A stretch of DNA of 64,000 nucleotides from Fabrea salina (Eukaryota; Ciliophora; Heterotrichea; Heterotrichida; Fabreidae). The DNA lies in the NCBI GenBank assembly GCA_022984795.1, contig JALIHJ010000038.1:124001-188000 (forward strand). The letters are read 5' to 3'. Made by a program: the position numbers and the translations under genes. The notes beneath the pieces were generated by a model. That model was not told the origin of the DNA and ran no database searches. It saw only the letters and a program-made list of their open reading frames with translations. This document shows positions 10,371 through 18,986 of the stretch, in pieces; positions within the stretch are counted from its first letter, which is position 1; each line of letters opens with the position of its first letter.

Positions 10371-11765
10371 ATGCTAAGTAATATGAAGAAACTAGTGCTT
10401 TTTCTAGTTGGAGTTGTGGTGTTGGGGTCCCAGGTAACTGAGAACTGCTCGGAGGACCAAGACTGCAATAGCTTAAGTTACTGTGAAGAGGGTGAGTGCA
10501 AGCATAAAGACCTTTTTCCTTTGAAAACTATTGAAATCATAGGAAGTGTGCTTATTCTTGTTTTAAGTGCCTTAGCAAACTCAGCTGGAATAGGAGGAGG
10601 TCCTTTAATGGTTCCTATTTTGATACTGCTTCTGGGGTTTAACACCCACTTTGCTATTCCTTTGGCCCAGACTATTATTTTCGGAGGAAGCTTAATTGCT
10701 ATTATTCTAAAGCTTAAAATGCGGCACCCGCAGAAAAACAAGCCACTTATCTACTATGAAATCATTATGCACGTGCAAAGTCCTGTGTTGTTAGGAACTT
10801 CCTTTGGAGTTATCCTCAACAGAGCTTTTCCAAGCTGGCTCATTCTGGTGTTGCTTAGTGCTTTGTTGATTTACACTGGCTACAAAACACTTAAGAAAGG
10901 ACTTAAGTTGTTTAAGAGTGAAAGTCAGTGCAAAGCCGAAGCCTGGGAAGGCATATGTGACGAACCCTTTTCTGAAACATCAGAACACTCCAGAGACTAC
11001 CTTGCAAGTCAACCAGAAAGAAACCCAACAAAAGAAAGCTTACAAAAAATATACCAAAAAGAAAGCAGGCTAGTAGAGTGGAGGTGGCTAGCAGTTATAC
11101 TAGGAATCTTCGGAATAGTTGTGCTGGGGTCCTTTATGAAAGGCGACAAAGGAGTAGAGTCAATTATAGGAATAGAAAACTGCTCTGCAAACTACTGGCT
11201 TTTTTTGATAGTTTTTAGTTTAGTTTTGGTTGGAATAGACGTGGCAACTGGGTGGTTGCTGATTCGCGAAAACAAAAAGAAAGAAACCTTAGGCTATGAA
11301 TTTGACTCAGGTGACTTGCACTGGGACTTGAGAAAAGTAAGCATAGTGGGAGGCATAGGGCTGTTTGCAGGCTTGGGAGCAGGAATGCTTGGAATAGGTG
11401 GAGGGCTAGTTATGAACCCAGTTATGCTTTCTTTAGGAGTAAGGCCTGAAGTAGCGGCTGCTTCAAGTTCTTTTATGATTTTGTTTACTTCTTCAGTAGC
11501 AGTGATTCAGTTTGGCACTGCTGGCCTACTTAAATTTGGGTATGGGATATGGCTGTTAGTTACTGCTTTTTTAGGGTCGGCTTTGGGGATTTTTTCTTTG
11601 CACAGAATCATGCAGAAGCACCAAAGGTCCTCTGTGCTAGTTGTTTTGCTAGCCTTTATGTTGTTTCTGGCAGCTGTTGTAATTGTTGTTTACGGAGTTA
11701 TTGACTTAATTCAGCAAGAAAGCGAAGGGAGTGTAGATTATGGGTTTTCAGACTTTTGTAAATAA
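10371..11765 (+). CDS. TauE/SafE family sulfite/anion exporter
   Basis: The longest frame has 464 residues from ATG 10371. The second ATG at 10383 (MKKLVLFLVG) is a better start because it begins a clean signal peptide. After a short Cys-rich lumenal segment come two repeats typical of TauE/SafE: NSAGIGGGPLMVPIL in the first half and GMLGIGGGLVMNPVML plus GVRPEVAAAS in the second, separated by a hydrophilic loop. About nine hydrophobic segments are visible. The family moves sulfite, sulfonates or related anions across membranes; the ciliate substrate is unknown. The spacing to the kinesin start is 3 or 15 bp depending on the start. The next gene begins 2 bp after the stop. Confidence 0.9.
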   Translation: MLSNMKKLVLFLVGVVVLGSQVTENCSEDQDCNSLSYCEEGECKHKDLFPLKTIEIIGSVLILVLSALANSAGIGGGPLMVPILILLLGFNTHFAIPLAQTIIFGGSLIAIILKLKMRHPQKNKPLIYYEIIMHVQSPVLLGTSFGVILNRAFPSWLILVLLSALLIYTGYKTLKKGLKLFKSESQCKAEAWEGICDEPFSETSEHSRDYLASQPERNPTKESLQKIYQKESRLVEWRWLAVILGIFGIVVLGSFMKGDKGVESIIGIENCSANYWLFLIVFSLVLVGIDVATGWLLIRENKKKETLGYEFDSGDLHWDLRKVSIVGGIGLFAGLGAGMLGIGGGLVMNPVMLSLGVRPEVAAASSSFMILFTSSVAVIQFGTAGLLKFGYGIWLLVTAFLGSALGIFSLHRIMQKHQRSSVLVVLLAFMLFLAAVVIVVYGVIDLIQQESEGSVDYGFSDFCK

Positions 11766-11767
11766 AT

Positions 11768-12145
11768 ATGCTAGTGTTATTGGGGCTTTTAACTGTTGTC
11801 TTTGCTAAAGAAACTAGTTTTTTGTTGCTAGACACGGATGCTTCTTATGACTACTTGTCAGCTCCTTCTAAGGACAACACCCATAAACTAGAGTTGGCAT
11901 CTGAAGAAGCACAGGAACTAACTTACTACTTAGACGAAATAAGTGAAGAACTAGATGAAATAATCACCCTTTTAGACAACTCAGACTTGGACGACGAAAT
12001 AAGTAAACTTGGAGACGCAGTCCTTGATGAAATAGACTCTATTGAAGACGAACTCTTTGAACTGCAAGCTGAGTACACTGAAAACTGGGAAGAGGTTGAA
12101 ATAGAGTTTGAGGAGTTTGAGGAGTCTGAGGAAGAATTTAATTAG
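11768..12145 (+). CDS. Small secreted, highly acidic protein
   Basis: The protein has 125 residues. It opens with a hydrophobic signal peptide (MLVLLGLLTVVFA). The rest is strongly acidic, with Glu/Asp-rich helices and a C-terminus dominated by EEFEE-type repeats. No family is recognised. Such acidic lumenal proteins can bind calcium in stores or granules, which is only a guess here. The ATG lies 2 bp after the stop of the exporter gene on the same strand. The stop is TAG. Confidence 0.7.
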   Translation: MLVLLGLLTVVFAKETSFLLLDTDASYDYLSAPSKDNTHKLELASEEAQELTYYLDEISEELDEIITLLDNSDLDDEISKLGDAVLDEIDSIEDELFELQAEYTENWEEVEIEFEEFEESEEEFN

Positions 12146-12175
12146 TTAGTGTAAGTACTTATAAACCACCTAAAA

Positions 12176-12877
12176 ATGTTTAGGCTAATTAGAAGGTTCT
12201 CAAAAGTTCCCGCAAAAAGCAAAAACATCGAAGAAATACCTGAGTTGTGGAGACCCTCCAAACTCAGAAAAAGACCCAAAGAACTCAATGCCCACAAACC
12301 ATCGAAGATTTTGGAGTTTGACCAAAACAAAGTTATGTTGGTTTTTTCTTACAAGAACACTCTGTTCAAAACCCTCAGAAGACTAAGTGGAGCTCTTACT
12401 TTTACAGCAGCTTCTATTGCAGGTTTGGTTAAAACCCCAGCTTTCCTTAGTTCAGAGCCACTTTCTAAACCTGCTTTCTTGTTCGGAGCTATTTACGGAG
12501 TCTGCAAAACAGTTGCTTCGTTTGCTAAAAACACCCTAACGCTTTCTGAGCTCCGATTGAAACAAGACGGAATGCACGTAGAAATTGCTTTGCACAGCTA
12601 CTTAGGGTTCTCTTCAGAAAAGAGCACTTTCACTTTAGACATAAAACAGTTAACTCCTCCTCCTATGTACTCAGACTCACGTCCTTTGTTGGGGGACTTC
12701 TTTCCTTACTTTGTTGAGGAGTTTGAAATCGAAAGTGAAGACCCTAAAGAACCATGGATTAAGTACTACGACGTGATAAGGAGGTACATGTACATTCACA
12801 AGGATTTTGACTTCATGGACAAGGAACTTATGGTAGCCATAATGAACGGGAAGTACATAGACACCACTAACATTTAA
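12176..12877 (+). CDS. Hypothetical membrane protein, probably mitochondrial
   Basis: The protein has 233 residues. The N-terminus is basic and free of acidic residues for 18 positions (MFRLIRRFSKVPAKSK), which fits a mitochondrial presequence. Two hydrophobic segments (about 70-90 and 98-115) could form a hairpin in a membrane, with the C-terminal half soluble. The layout is reminiscent of small TMEM-type mitochondrial proteins but no family can be named with confidence. Its TAA stop overlaps the stop of the convergent ALG9 gene within a shared TTAA. Confidence 0.7.
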   Translation: MFRLIRRFSKVPAKSKNIEEIPELWRPSKLRKRPKELNAHKPSKILEFDQNKVMLVFSYKNTLFKTLRRLSGALTFTAASIAGLVKTPAFLSSEPLSKPAFLFGAIYGVCKTVASFAKNTLTLSELRLKQDGMHVEIALHSYLGFSSEKSTFTLDIKQLTPPPMYSDSRPLLGDFFPYFVEEFEIESEDPKEPWIKYYDVIRRYMYIHKDFDFMDKELMVAIMNGKYIDTTNI

Positions 12878-14409
12878 TTTTTACGAGGGTTCTTCAGCAG
12901 TAAGTACCTGCCCATGGTTTCTTTTTTAACAACTGGAATATAAAACGACCTAAAGGGTTGAGCAGTGGAGTCTTTGTCCAAGAAAGGAGCAGACTTAATG
13001 TCTTGCCACTGCTTGAGTTCTTGCCGCATAGGTGAGGACTTCAGCTCCACGTCTATAGCGTAGTCGCAGGAGTTCAAGTCCACGTACCTGTCTGGTTCTT
13101 CTAAGTTTAGGTTGTTCATGTGCTTTGGCACAGTGTCTGTTGTAGTAAAGGTCGTTGGAAGTATGCCTTTGAACCCGTCTTCGTAGTAATGCAAGTCAAC
13201 TTGGTCTAAAAAGTAAGAAGAAGGGTACCTGTGCCACTCACGCCCTACACACACCTTTGAGTTTCCAAAGTTGTAGTCCCAAACCTGCAGTGGCGCTGAG
13301 TAAGCCCTGACCTGCTGGACGTTCCTGCTTAGAGAAAGAACTGCTACACTCAGTATCAGCAAGTAAGAAAGTTTGGGGTAGGAACTATACAGCTTCTCCA
13401 GCACAACAGAAGACAAAACCAAAATGAAGGGGTATATTGGGTACATGAACCTTTCTTCTTTGTGGGGCTGCGAAGACATAAACACCAACCACACAAAACT
13501 AGCTAAGGCCAAACTTAAGTAAACCCTGAAGTTTTTGATGTACTTTTTAGAGGTAACTGAAAAGGCCAGAAACACTGGAGACACCAAAAACAAAACCAAA
13601 AGCTAAGTAGAACTTACAAAGTTGAAGTTGAGAAACAAGTTAAGCAGGTACATGTGCCAAGGGTCTGTTCCAAACAGCACTGAAGACCCTACAAGGTTGC
13701 TTCCTAAACTAGTGTTGTACTTGATTAAGTTCAAAACAGCAAAAGTAACTTTCCCGTAAAAAAAGGAATCAGCCACCACAGAAGGCACAATTGTAAACAC
13801 CAAAGCTAAAATTCCATAAGTCCACAAGTCTTTATTCAGCATAAAACTAGGGTGTTTGTACAAGTAAGGCAGTACAAATATTCCAGGAATTATAGCTACA
13901 AAGGGCCAGCCCACTACCATTGCCACTCCACAGTGCAATAAAGCCAAAAACAAGTCTTTTTTGCTTTGTTTTTTGTAGTAGTCTAAAAAACTGCACAAAG
14001 CCAAACACATAAAGTTCATAGCAAACGTTGAAGGCAAAAAGGTCTGAGAAGCCATAAACAGTCCAGAGTTTACTGAAAACAAAAAGTAAGTAAACTCAGA
14101 AGCCTCTATAGCATCCAGGAGTTTGTGCTGTGCAAAGGTTGAAAAGAGTCCAAAACTCAGTCTTGTAAGTTTAAAGTTGTAAACACTCGGCACTCCTAAA
14201 AGCTTAAGTAAGTAAGTAGGAAAAGCGTGCAGCAACAAGTAAAAGTAGGACCTCAGTCCGTACTCAGGGCTGTACTCCCAAGTCTCTTGTCCGTTCCCAA
14301 ACACTAAATAATGCAAAGGCTCCCAGTAGTTAAACACTTCGTCGCAGTCTGGAATAGGTGCAAGCCAACTACTCATGATGTGAGAAAACACCAAAAGGCC
14401 TAGTTTCAT
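12874..14409 (-). CDS. ALG9: ALG9-type alpha-1,2-mannosyltransferase, two exons
   Basis: The model is complement(join(12874..13602,13618..14409)), 506 residues. The first lumenal loop carries PDCDEVFNYWEPLHYL, the signature of the GT22 ALG9 branch, followed by WEYSPEYGLRSY. Many hydrophobic segments follow. ALG9 adds alpha-1,2-mannoses to the dolichol-linked glycan in the ER for N-glycosylation. Exon 1 ends in NFNF and exon 2 resumes with LLVLFLVSPVFL after a 15-nt intron whose last codon reads TAG in phase. Head-to-head spacing to PP1 is not involved; PP1 lies upstream on the same strand, ending 11 bp before this ATG. Confidence 0.92.
13603..13617 (-). other. 15-nt intron in ALG9
   Basis: Read on the minus strand it is GTAAGTTCTACTTAG, phase 0, with A at position 10. 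Removal joins NFNF to LLVLF in a continuous membrane segment. Confidence 0.95.
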
Positions 14410-14420
14410 TTATATATTAC

Positions 14421-15416
14421 TTAAGAAAATGATTTTTTAGGGGTTTTGGTTCGAGGAGGAGTTACTGGACGCCCAACATTCAGTCCGCCGTAGTTGTTCT
14501 TGTTTTTCTTTTCACTGGGTTTAAGGATTTGGAAGCTGCACATTAAAGTTTCGTCTACACTCATCATTGCCCCTGCGTTGTCGAACTCGCCACAGTAGTT
14601 AGGTGCCGAAAAAAGAGTCACTAGTTGTCTTTTGGCAAAGAACTCGTAACCATCCTCCACTACTTGGTGGGCCCTGCAAATTAAGTCCAAGTCGTGCCTT
14701 CTCAGGAAGTTAGCAACTATGTCAGAGCCAAATGTAAAGGACACACCCCGGTCGTTCTCGCCCCACCCCTGGACTTCTCTGTCGGGGTCGGACCACAAAA
14801 GGTCACAAAGCAACCCAGTGTCAGGCACGTCAGTCGGTCTCATTAAACGTCTGATTTGCTCCATGTTAGACAGTTCAGGACTCAGTCCCCCGTGCATGCA
14901 AAAGATCTTGTCGTCTATGATGGCTGCTACTGGCAAGCAATTAAAGCAGTCAGTAAAGGTCTTCCACAACTTAATATTGTACCTTCTTTTGCACTCGTCG
15001 TAGAACCCATAAATCCGGTTGATAGAAGCACACTCGTGGTTGCCTCTAAGCAGAAAGAAGTTTTCGGGGTACTTAATTTTGTAAGCAAGCAGCAAACAAA
15101 TAGACTCAAGGCTCTGCTTGCCCCTGTCTACATAGTCACCCATAAATAAGTAGTTGGCTTCGGGCGGGAACCCTCCGTACTCAAAAAGCCGCAGTAAGTC
15201 GTAGTACTGTCCGTGGACATCCCCGCAAATTTTTAAAGGAGCTTCTAGTTCCAAAAGGATAGGCTGGCTCATAAAGATTTCCCGAGACCGAATACAGAGG
15301 GCTTTGACTTCTTGTTCTGTGAGGTTCACCTGCCTTCCAGGTCGTGAGCCCCTTACTTCAAGGAGCTTCTCGAGGATTCCATCTATATCGAGATCAGGAG
15401 GATTGTTTGTTACCAT
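14421..15416 (-). CDS. Serine/threonine protein phosphatase PP1 catalytic subunit
   Basis: The protein has 331 residues, the usual PP1 length. Metal and catalytic motifs are intact: GDVHGQ (65-70), GDYVDRG (93-99) and RGNHE (124-128), followed by [20 protein letters not shown] and [14 protein letters not shown]. The C-terminal tail holds RPVTPPR (316-322), matching the cyclin-dependent kinase site that inhibits animal PP1, so the same regulation is plausible. PP1 acts with many targeting subunits in division, glycogen and ciliary signalling. The start ATG lies 66 bp from the divergent small gene at 15483. Confidence 0.97.
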   Translation of the reverse strand: MVTNNPPDLDIDGILEKLLEVRGSRPGRQVNLTEQEVKALCIRSREIFMSQPILLELEAPLKICGDVHGQYYDLLRLFEYGGFPPEANYLFMGDYVDRGKQSLESICLLLAYKIKYPENFFLLRGNHECASINRIYGFYDECKRRYNIKLWKTFTDCFNCLPVAAIIDDKIFCMHGGLSPELSNMEQIRRLMRPTDVPDTGLLCDLLWSDPDREVQGWGENDRGVSFTFGSDIVANFLRRHDLDLICRAHQVVEDGYEFFAKRQLVTLFSAPNYCGEFDNAGAMMSVDETLMCSFQILKPSEKKNKNNYGGLNVGRPVTPPRTKTPKKSFS

Positions 15417-15482
15417 AATTATAATATAACTTCCGAAAAAAACTAAATCTTTTCGGCACTTAGTGAGTATTTAAATTAAAAT

Positions 15483-15668
15483 ATGAAACCTGCTTTCAAC
15501 AAAATCGTCAAGCCGCCAAGCGTAGCCCAGACTTACAGGGAAGAAAGAAACGACTACGTTTTTAACTCCAAAGGCTTTTACTCCGACCTCCAAGAACAGC
15601 TTGACGAGCAGTACACCCAGGTCTCCCAAATCTACTCAAGACTCCAAAGAAAGCTTTCTGATAACTAA
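15483..15668 (+). CDS. Small 61-residue hypothetical protein
   Basis: The ATG follows an AT-rich spacer containing TTTAAA 7 bp upstream. The product is polar, rich in Tyr, Gln, Arg and Glu, with a probable single amphipathic helix near the C-terminus (DLQEQLDEQYTQVSQIYSRL). No signal peptide or membrane segment is seen and no family is recognised. Codon use resembles that of its neighbours, and the stop TAA lies 15 bp from the end of the convergent MLF gene, so it fills the gap as a gene would. Short length keeps confidence moderate. Confidence 0.6.
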   Translation: MKPAFNKIVKPPSVAQTYREERNDYVFNSKGFYSDLQEQLDEQYTQVSQIYSRLQRKLSDN

Positions 15669-15683
15669 CAAAGCATATGTAAA

Positions 15684-16385
15684 TTAACTCAGAATGCCAG
15701 GACGTGCAGGCCTTCTAGAACCTCTTTGGCGGTTGTTGCGTCTGGGCTGTTCCCTTAAGTCGAACTCTCCCCTCCAGTCAGAGGGTCTTTGAGGTTGTCT
15801 TTCGTAACCCAGCATGTTCCTGCCTGAGCCAAACTCCCTTAGCCTTTGGTCAAAGCCCCTGTCGAACTCCAGAGCGTCTCTTTCATCCATGTTCCTGAAC
15901 AGTTCTGACCTGTTTTGGTTGTCTCCGATTCTTTCCCACACAGTTTTTTTAGCCCTGTTGCCCAGTACTCTTTCGTGTCCATATTTTTCCAGGCCAGTTC
16001 CACTGTGTGAGTAAGCTTGCTTGCGTTCTGCAAACCGGTTCTCTCCCCTTCCGCTTCCGTAAGCGTCGTTGCGGTATCTTTCAACTACAGGCCTTCCACT
16101 TTGATCGTACTTAGTAGTTTGAACTTGACTTGAAGAGTAGAAATAGTTTTGCCCCGTGAACTCAGGCATTCTGAAGTCAGACCCCATGCCTCGTTCCATT
16201 TCCCCAAACATGTTGTTGGCCATTCTGTGCATTCCATCCATCATTCTTCTCATCTCTGAAAAAGGGTCTCCCGAAAACATAGCTGGTGCTCCGAAATCTT
16301 CGAAGGGGTTTTCGTTCCGATGGTTGCGCTGTGCAACAGCAGCGTTGCTTCTTGATCTTTTTGCAGAATCTTGGAAATTTAGCAT
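15684..16385 (-). CDS. Myeloid leukemia factor (MLF) family protein
   Basis: The protein has 233 residues. Near residues 30-70 is the MLF core with a Met-rich helix (FSEMRRMMDGMHRM), a YFYSSSQVQ strand resembling the SSS tract of MLF proteins, a GRPVVERYRNDAYG segment and GLEKYGHERVLGNRAK, comparable to the family motif ending in IGHHIGDRAH. The C-terminus is Arg/Gly-rich (PRRNNRQRGSRR). MLF proteins are cofactors in protein quality control and cell-cycle control, often with Hsp70 partners. The assignment rests on motif order and is fairly firm. Confidence 0.82.
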   Translation of the reverse strand: MLNFQDSAKRSRSNAAVAQRNHRNENPFEDFGAPAMFSGDPFSEMRRMMDGMHRMANNMFGEMERGMGSDFRMPEFTGQNYFYSSSQVQTTKYDQSGRPVVERYRNDAYGSGRGENRFAERKQAYSHSGTGLEKYGHERVLGNRAKKTVWERIGDNQNRSELFRNMDERDALEFDRGFDQRLREFGSGRNMLGYERQPQRPSDWRGEFDLREQPRRNNRQRGSRRPARPGILS

Positions 16386-16423
16386 TATTAGAAATATGAA
16401 ATACTAGTTTCTAGAAATATTAC

Positions 16424-17176
16424 CTAAAACACCAAACAACTAGAGTCACTTCTAGAAGTGCACCCGCACCACCCGAAAACTCCCTCTCCTGACTCTTCGT
16501 CAGACTCTTCTTTTATGGAGTCTTGGTTGCTGTCCATGACTTTCATAGCCAAGTCCAAAAAGGTTTCTTCAACTCCTGAGTTTTGGAGTGCACTTACTTT
16601 CCTGAACAGAAGTTTGTGTTTTTTGCTGAACTGGTCTACTTGCTGTTGGGGAACTGCGTTTTCGCTTTTTAAGTCAGCTTTCGTTCCCACTAAGACCTTT
16701 ACGGTTCCTGCAGTCTTTTTCCTGCCTTGTTCTTTTTCTTCTCGGGCGTCAATGTACTCAACTACGTTTTTAAGGTCCTCAAAAGAGTTTTTGTCCGTTA
16801 AGTCGAATAAAAACATGTAAGCGTGGACTGGGTGTTCTTTGTAAAGGAACTTTTCGTTTCCTTTTTTTTTAGAGGTTTTGTTTTCGAGTACAGAGTCGAA
16901 GTACCTGGACATTTCCTTAGCTTCTTGGCTTTGCTCTGGGTCAGCTAAGTAGGGGTGGTTGGTGGGGAATAAGTCTTCTACGAGTAGTTGGCAGTAGTAC
17001 TTGTTGTCTTCGTCGCCTGTAATGTTGGTTAGTTTTCTGTAGGGTCTAGCTTCTTCGGTGGGCTCGTACAGCCACTCAAAGTTGGAGTTCACGAACCTAG
17101 AGCACAAACAGGTTTTGCCTGAGTACTTAGGTCCCAACAAGCATACCCTGATTATTTGTTCTTTCCTTTTGCTCAT
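16424..17176 (-). CDS. Ras-superfamily GTPase with a C-terminal CaaX box
   Basis: The protein has 250 residues. It opens with a P-loop GPKYSGKTC (about 15-22). NKxD is present as GTKADL and the SAL motif as KVSALQNSG. Between switch I and the VHAYMFLFDLTD strand is a long insertion with no recognisable DxxG, so catalysis may be unusual. The tail WCGCTSRSDSSCLVF ends in a CaaX box with F at the last position, which favours geranylgeranylation, and has extra cysteines that could be palmitoylated. The gene is head to head with Miro, 12 bp apart. The stop is TAG. Confidence 0.85.
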   Translation of the reverse strand: MSKRKEQIIRVCLLGPKYSGKTCLCSRFVNSNFEWLYEPTEEARPYRKLTNITGDEDNKYYCQLLVEDLFPTNHPYLADPEQSQEAKEMSRYFDSVLENKTSKKKGNEKFLYKEHPVHAYMFLFDLTDKNSFEDLKNVVEYIDAREEKEQGRKKTAGTVKVLVGTKADLKSENAVPQQQVDQFSKKHKLLFRKVSALQNSGVEETFLDLAMKVMDSNQDSIKEESDEESGEGVFGWCGCTSRSDSSCLVF

Positions 17177-17188
17177 TAGAATACAAAG

Positions 17189-18976
17189 ATGTCTCGTATC
17201 AGAGTACTAGTACTTGGAGACGAACAAGTAGGCAAAACTTCTATAATCCGGACTTTTATTTCGCAGTCGTTTCCTCAAGAAGTCCCTAAGTTCAACCCTC
17301 CAGTAGTGATTCCGCCTGAACTCTCTAGGACCTGTTCTACTTTCACTGTAATTGACCTTTACTGTAAACCTTACTTAGGCAACAAAGACCAACTCACACA
17401 TGTGCAAACTGAAGTTTCCAAAGCAGACGTATTTATTTTGGTGTACGACATAACCCGCACTGAAAGTTTAGAAAGTGTGTTTTCTTTTTGGGTTCCTTTG
17501 ATAAAAGAACACTCAGCAGCTCCCTGCATCCTAGTAGGCAACAAAAACGACTTGCCTAAAATGACCAAACCAGTTACTGAAGTTTCAAAGAGTTTACTGG
17601 ACACTTTTGAGCAGTGCCAGATTGCCATAGAGTCTTCTGCTAAGTCTTTCATAAACATTGCAAAACTCTTCCAGTACGCAGAACAAGCAGTTTTGTACCC
17701 TACAGGCCAGTTAATCCACACTTCAACAAAACAACTAACTCAGAACTTTATCATGGCTCTTAAAACTATTTTTAGAATTGCAGATAAAGACAACAACTTG
17801 CTGTTGTCTGACTTAGAAATGGATGCTTTGAACCAGCAAGTGTTTGGAATCAAGCTTACAAGCAGAGACTTAGAAAAACTCAAGAAACTAGTTACTCAAG
17901 AAGAGGAACAAGCAGTTTTCCAGAACGAGTTTACTTTCAAAGGGTTTTTGAAGTTGCAAGAACTGTTTATTAGGGAACTAAGGTCTAGCAACTGCTGGAA
18001 GTTACTTGAGCACTTTGGGTTTACGAGGAACCTTGAGTTGCCAGTTAGAGTGTCTTTAGCTGAAGACAACGTTGAGTTTTCGGTTTCTGCTGTTCAGTTT
18101 CTAGAAGTTCTTTTCAACCAGCACTCAGAGTCCAACTTGCTAAGTTTTGAAGGAATCAAAGAAATATTTTCTACAGTAAGCAAACCTCTTTGGAGTTCTT
18201 CTTGGGAAGAATACTCCAACTGCATATACACTAACCAAGAAAAAAGCATCTCACTCCAGAACTGGATGTCTCTTTGGCACCTAATGCTTAAAACCCAGCC
18301 TGAAAACACCCTAAAGTACTTAGTTTGGCTGGGTTACCCTCAAGAAGTAACAAGTGCTTACTTAGAATCAGAGAAGCGCAACGTTGAAAAACCTGCTCAG
18401 AAAAAGGTATTTGTAATAGGTTTGGTAGGCGAGCAAGGAGTAGGCAGGGAGTCTTTGATGCGGAGTTTTCTTTACAAGCCCATTAGTTCCCCAATAAGCA
18501 ACCAAGTGTGCTCAATGGTTGAAGAAAAAGAAAACATCTGGGACTCTAAGTTCCTGGTCCTCACTAAAGTTTTTGACCACAAAGCAGACTTAGCTTGTTT
18601 GATTTACGACGGGTCGAGCTCTTCCATGAATTACCTCAGAGAAGAAGTAGTGCCTAACTTAGCCCAAGACATGCCAAGACTCTTAGTGCTCAACAGGCAC
18701 AACCAACAAGCAGAGAGTGAAAGTGCTTACTCGTTTTCTTTAGAGTTAGGTTTGCGAGAACACGCTCAAATAGACCTTTCCAAACAACGCCCGGACTCTT
18801 TGTTTCTGCAACTTAAAGACATTGCCCAGCACCCTTACAAAGGAATACTTAGGCTTGAAAAAAAAGGAGACTTGCACCCTAAAGAAAGCCAAAGTTATTT
18901 GTGGGGCTTGGCAGCTTTAGGGGCAGCAGCTGTAGGTGCTTTGCTTCTTAAGAACGTTAAGTTTAATTCTAGTTAG
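17189..18976 (+). CDS. Miro, mitochondrial Rho-type GTPase
   Basis: The protein has 595 residues with the full Miro layout. The N-terminal GTPase has GDEQVGKTSI and GNKNDL. EF-hand regions follow, the first with the loop ADKDNNLLLSDLE (about 198-210) and the second more degenerate. A C-terminal GTPase follows, then a tail anchor (GLAALGAAAVGALLL) for the mitochondrial outer membrane. The second GTPase reads GEQGVGRES, so the P-loop lysine is arginine, and its NKxD reads NRHN; it is probably not a true GTPase. The N-terminal DxxG reads DLYC. Miro links mitochondria to microtubule motors and calcium. A kinesin-1 gene lies nearby but is not adjacent. Confidence 0.93.
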   Translation: MSRIRVLVLGDEQVGKTSIIRTFISQSFPQEVPKFNPPVVIPPELSRTCSTFTVIDLYCKPYLGNKDQLTHVQTEVSKADVFILVYDITRTESLESVFSFWVPLIKEHSAAPCILVGNKNDLPKMTKPVTEVSKSLLDTFEQCQIAIESSAKSFINIAKLFQYAEQAVLYPTGQLIHTSTKQLTQNFIMALKTIFRIADKDNNLLLSDLEMDALNQQVFGIKLTSRDLEKLKKLVTQEEEQAVFQNEFTFKGFLKLQELFIRELRSSNCWKLLEHFGFTRNLELPVRVSLAEDNVEFSVSAVQFLEVLFNQHSESNLLSFEGIKEIFSTVSKPLWSSSWEEYSNCIYTNQEKSISLQNWMSLWHLMLKTQPENTLKYLVWLGYPQEVTSAYLESEKRNVEKPAQKKVFVIGLVGEQGVGRESLMRSFLYKPISSPISNQVCSMVEEKENIWDSKFLVLTKVFDHKADLACLIYDGSSSSMNYLREEVVPNLAQDMPRLLVLNRHNQQAESESAYSFSLELGLREHAQIDLSKQRPDSLFLQLKDIAQHPYKGILRLEKKGDLHPKESQSYLWGLAALGAAAVGALLLKNVKFNSS

Positions 18977-18986
18977 TTTTCCTATA

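Noticed and set aside
11439-11454. A 16-mer starting GTAAG and ending GTAG inside the TauE/SafE gene that looks like an intron
   Set aside because: It encodes the conserved family motif GVRPEVA, so it is coding sequence and should not be removed.
18936-18986. Longer start of the Aurora-like kinase overlapping Miro
   Set aside because: The extension overlaps the Miro C-terminus in another frame and has no kinase homology; the ATG at 18987 is better.
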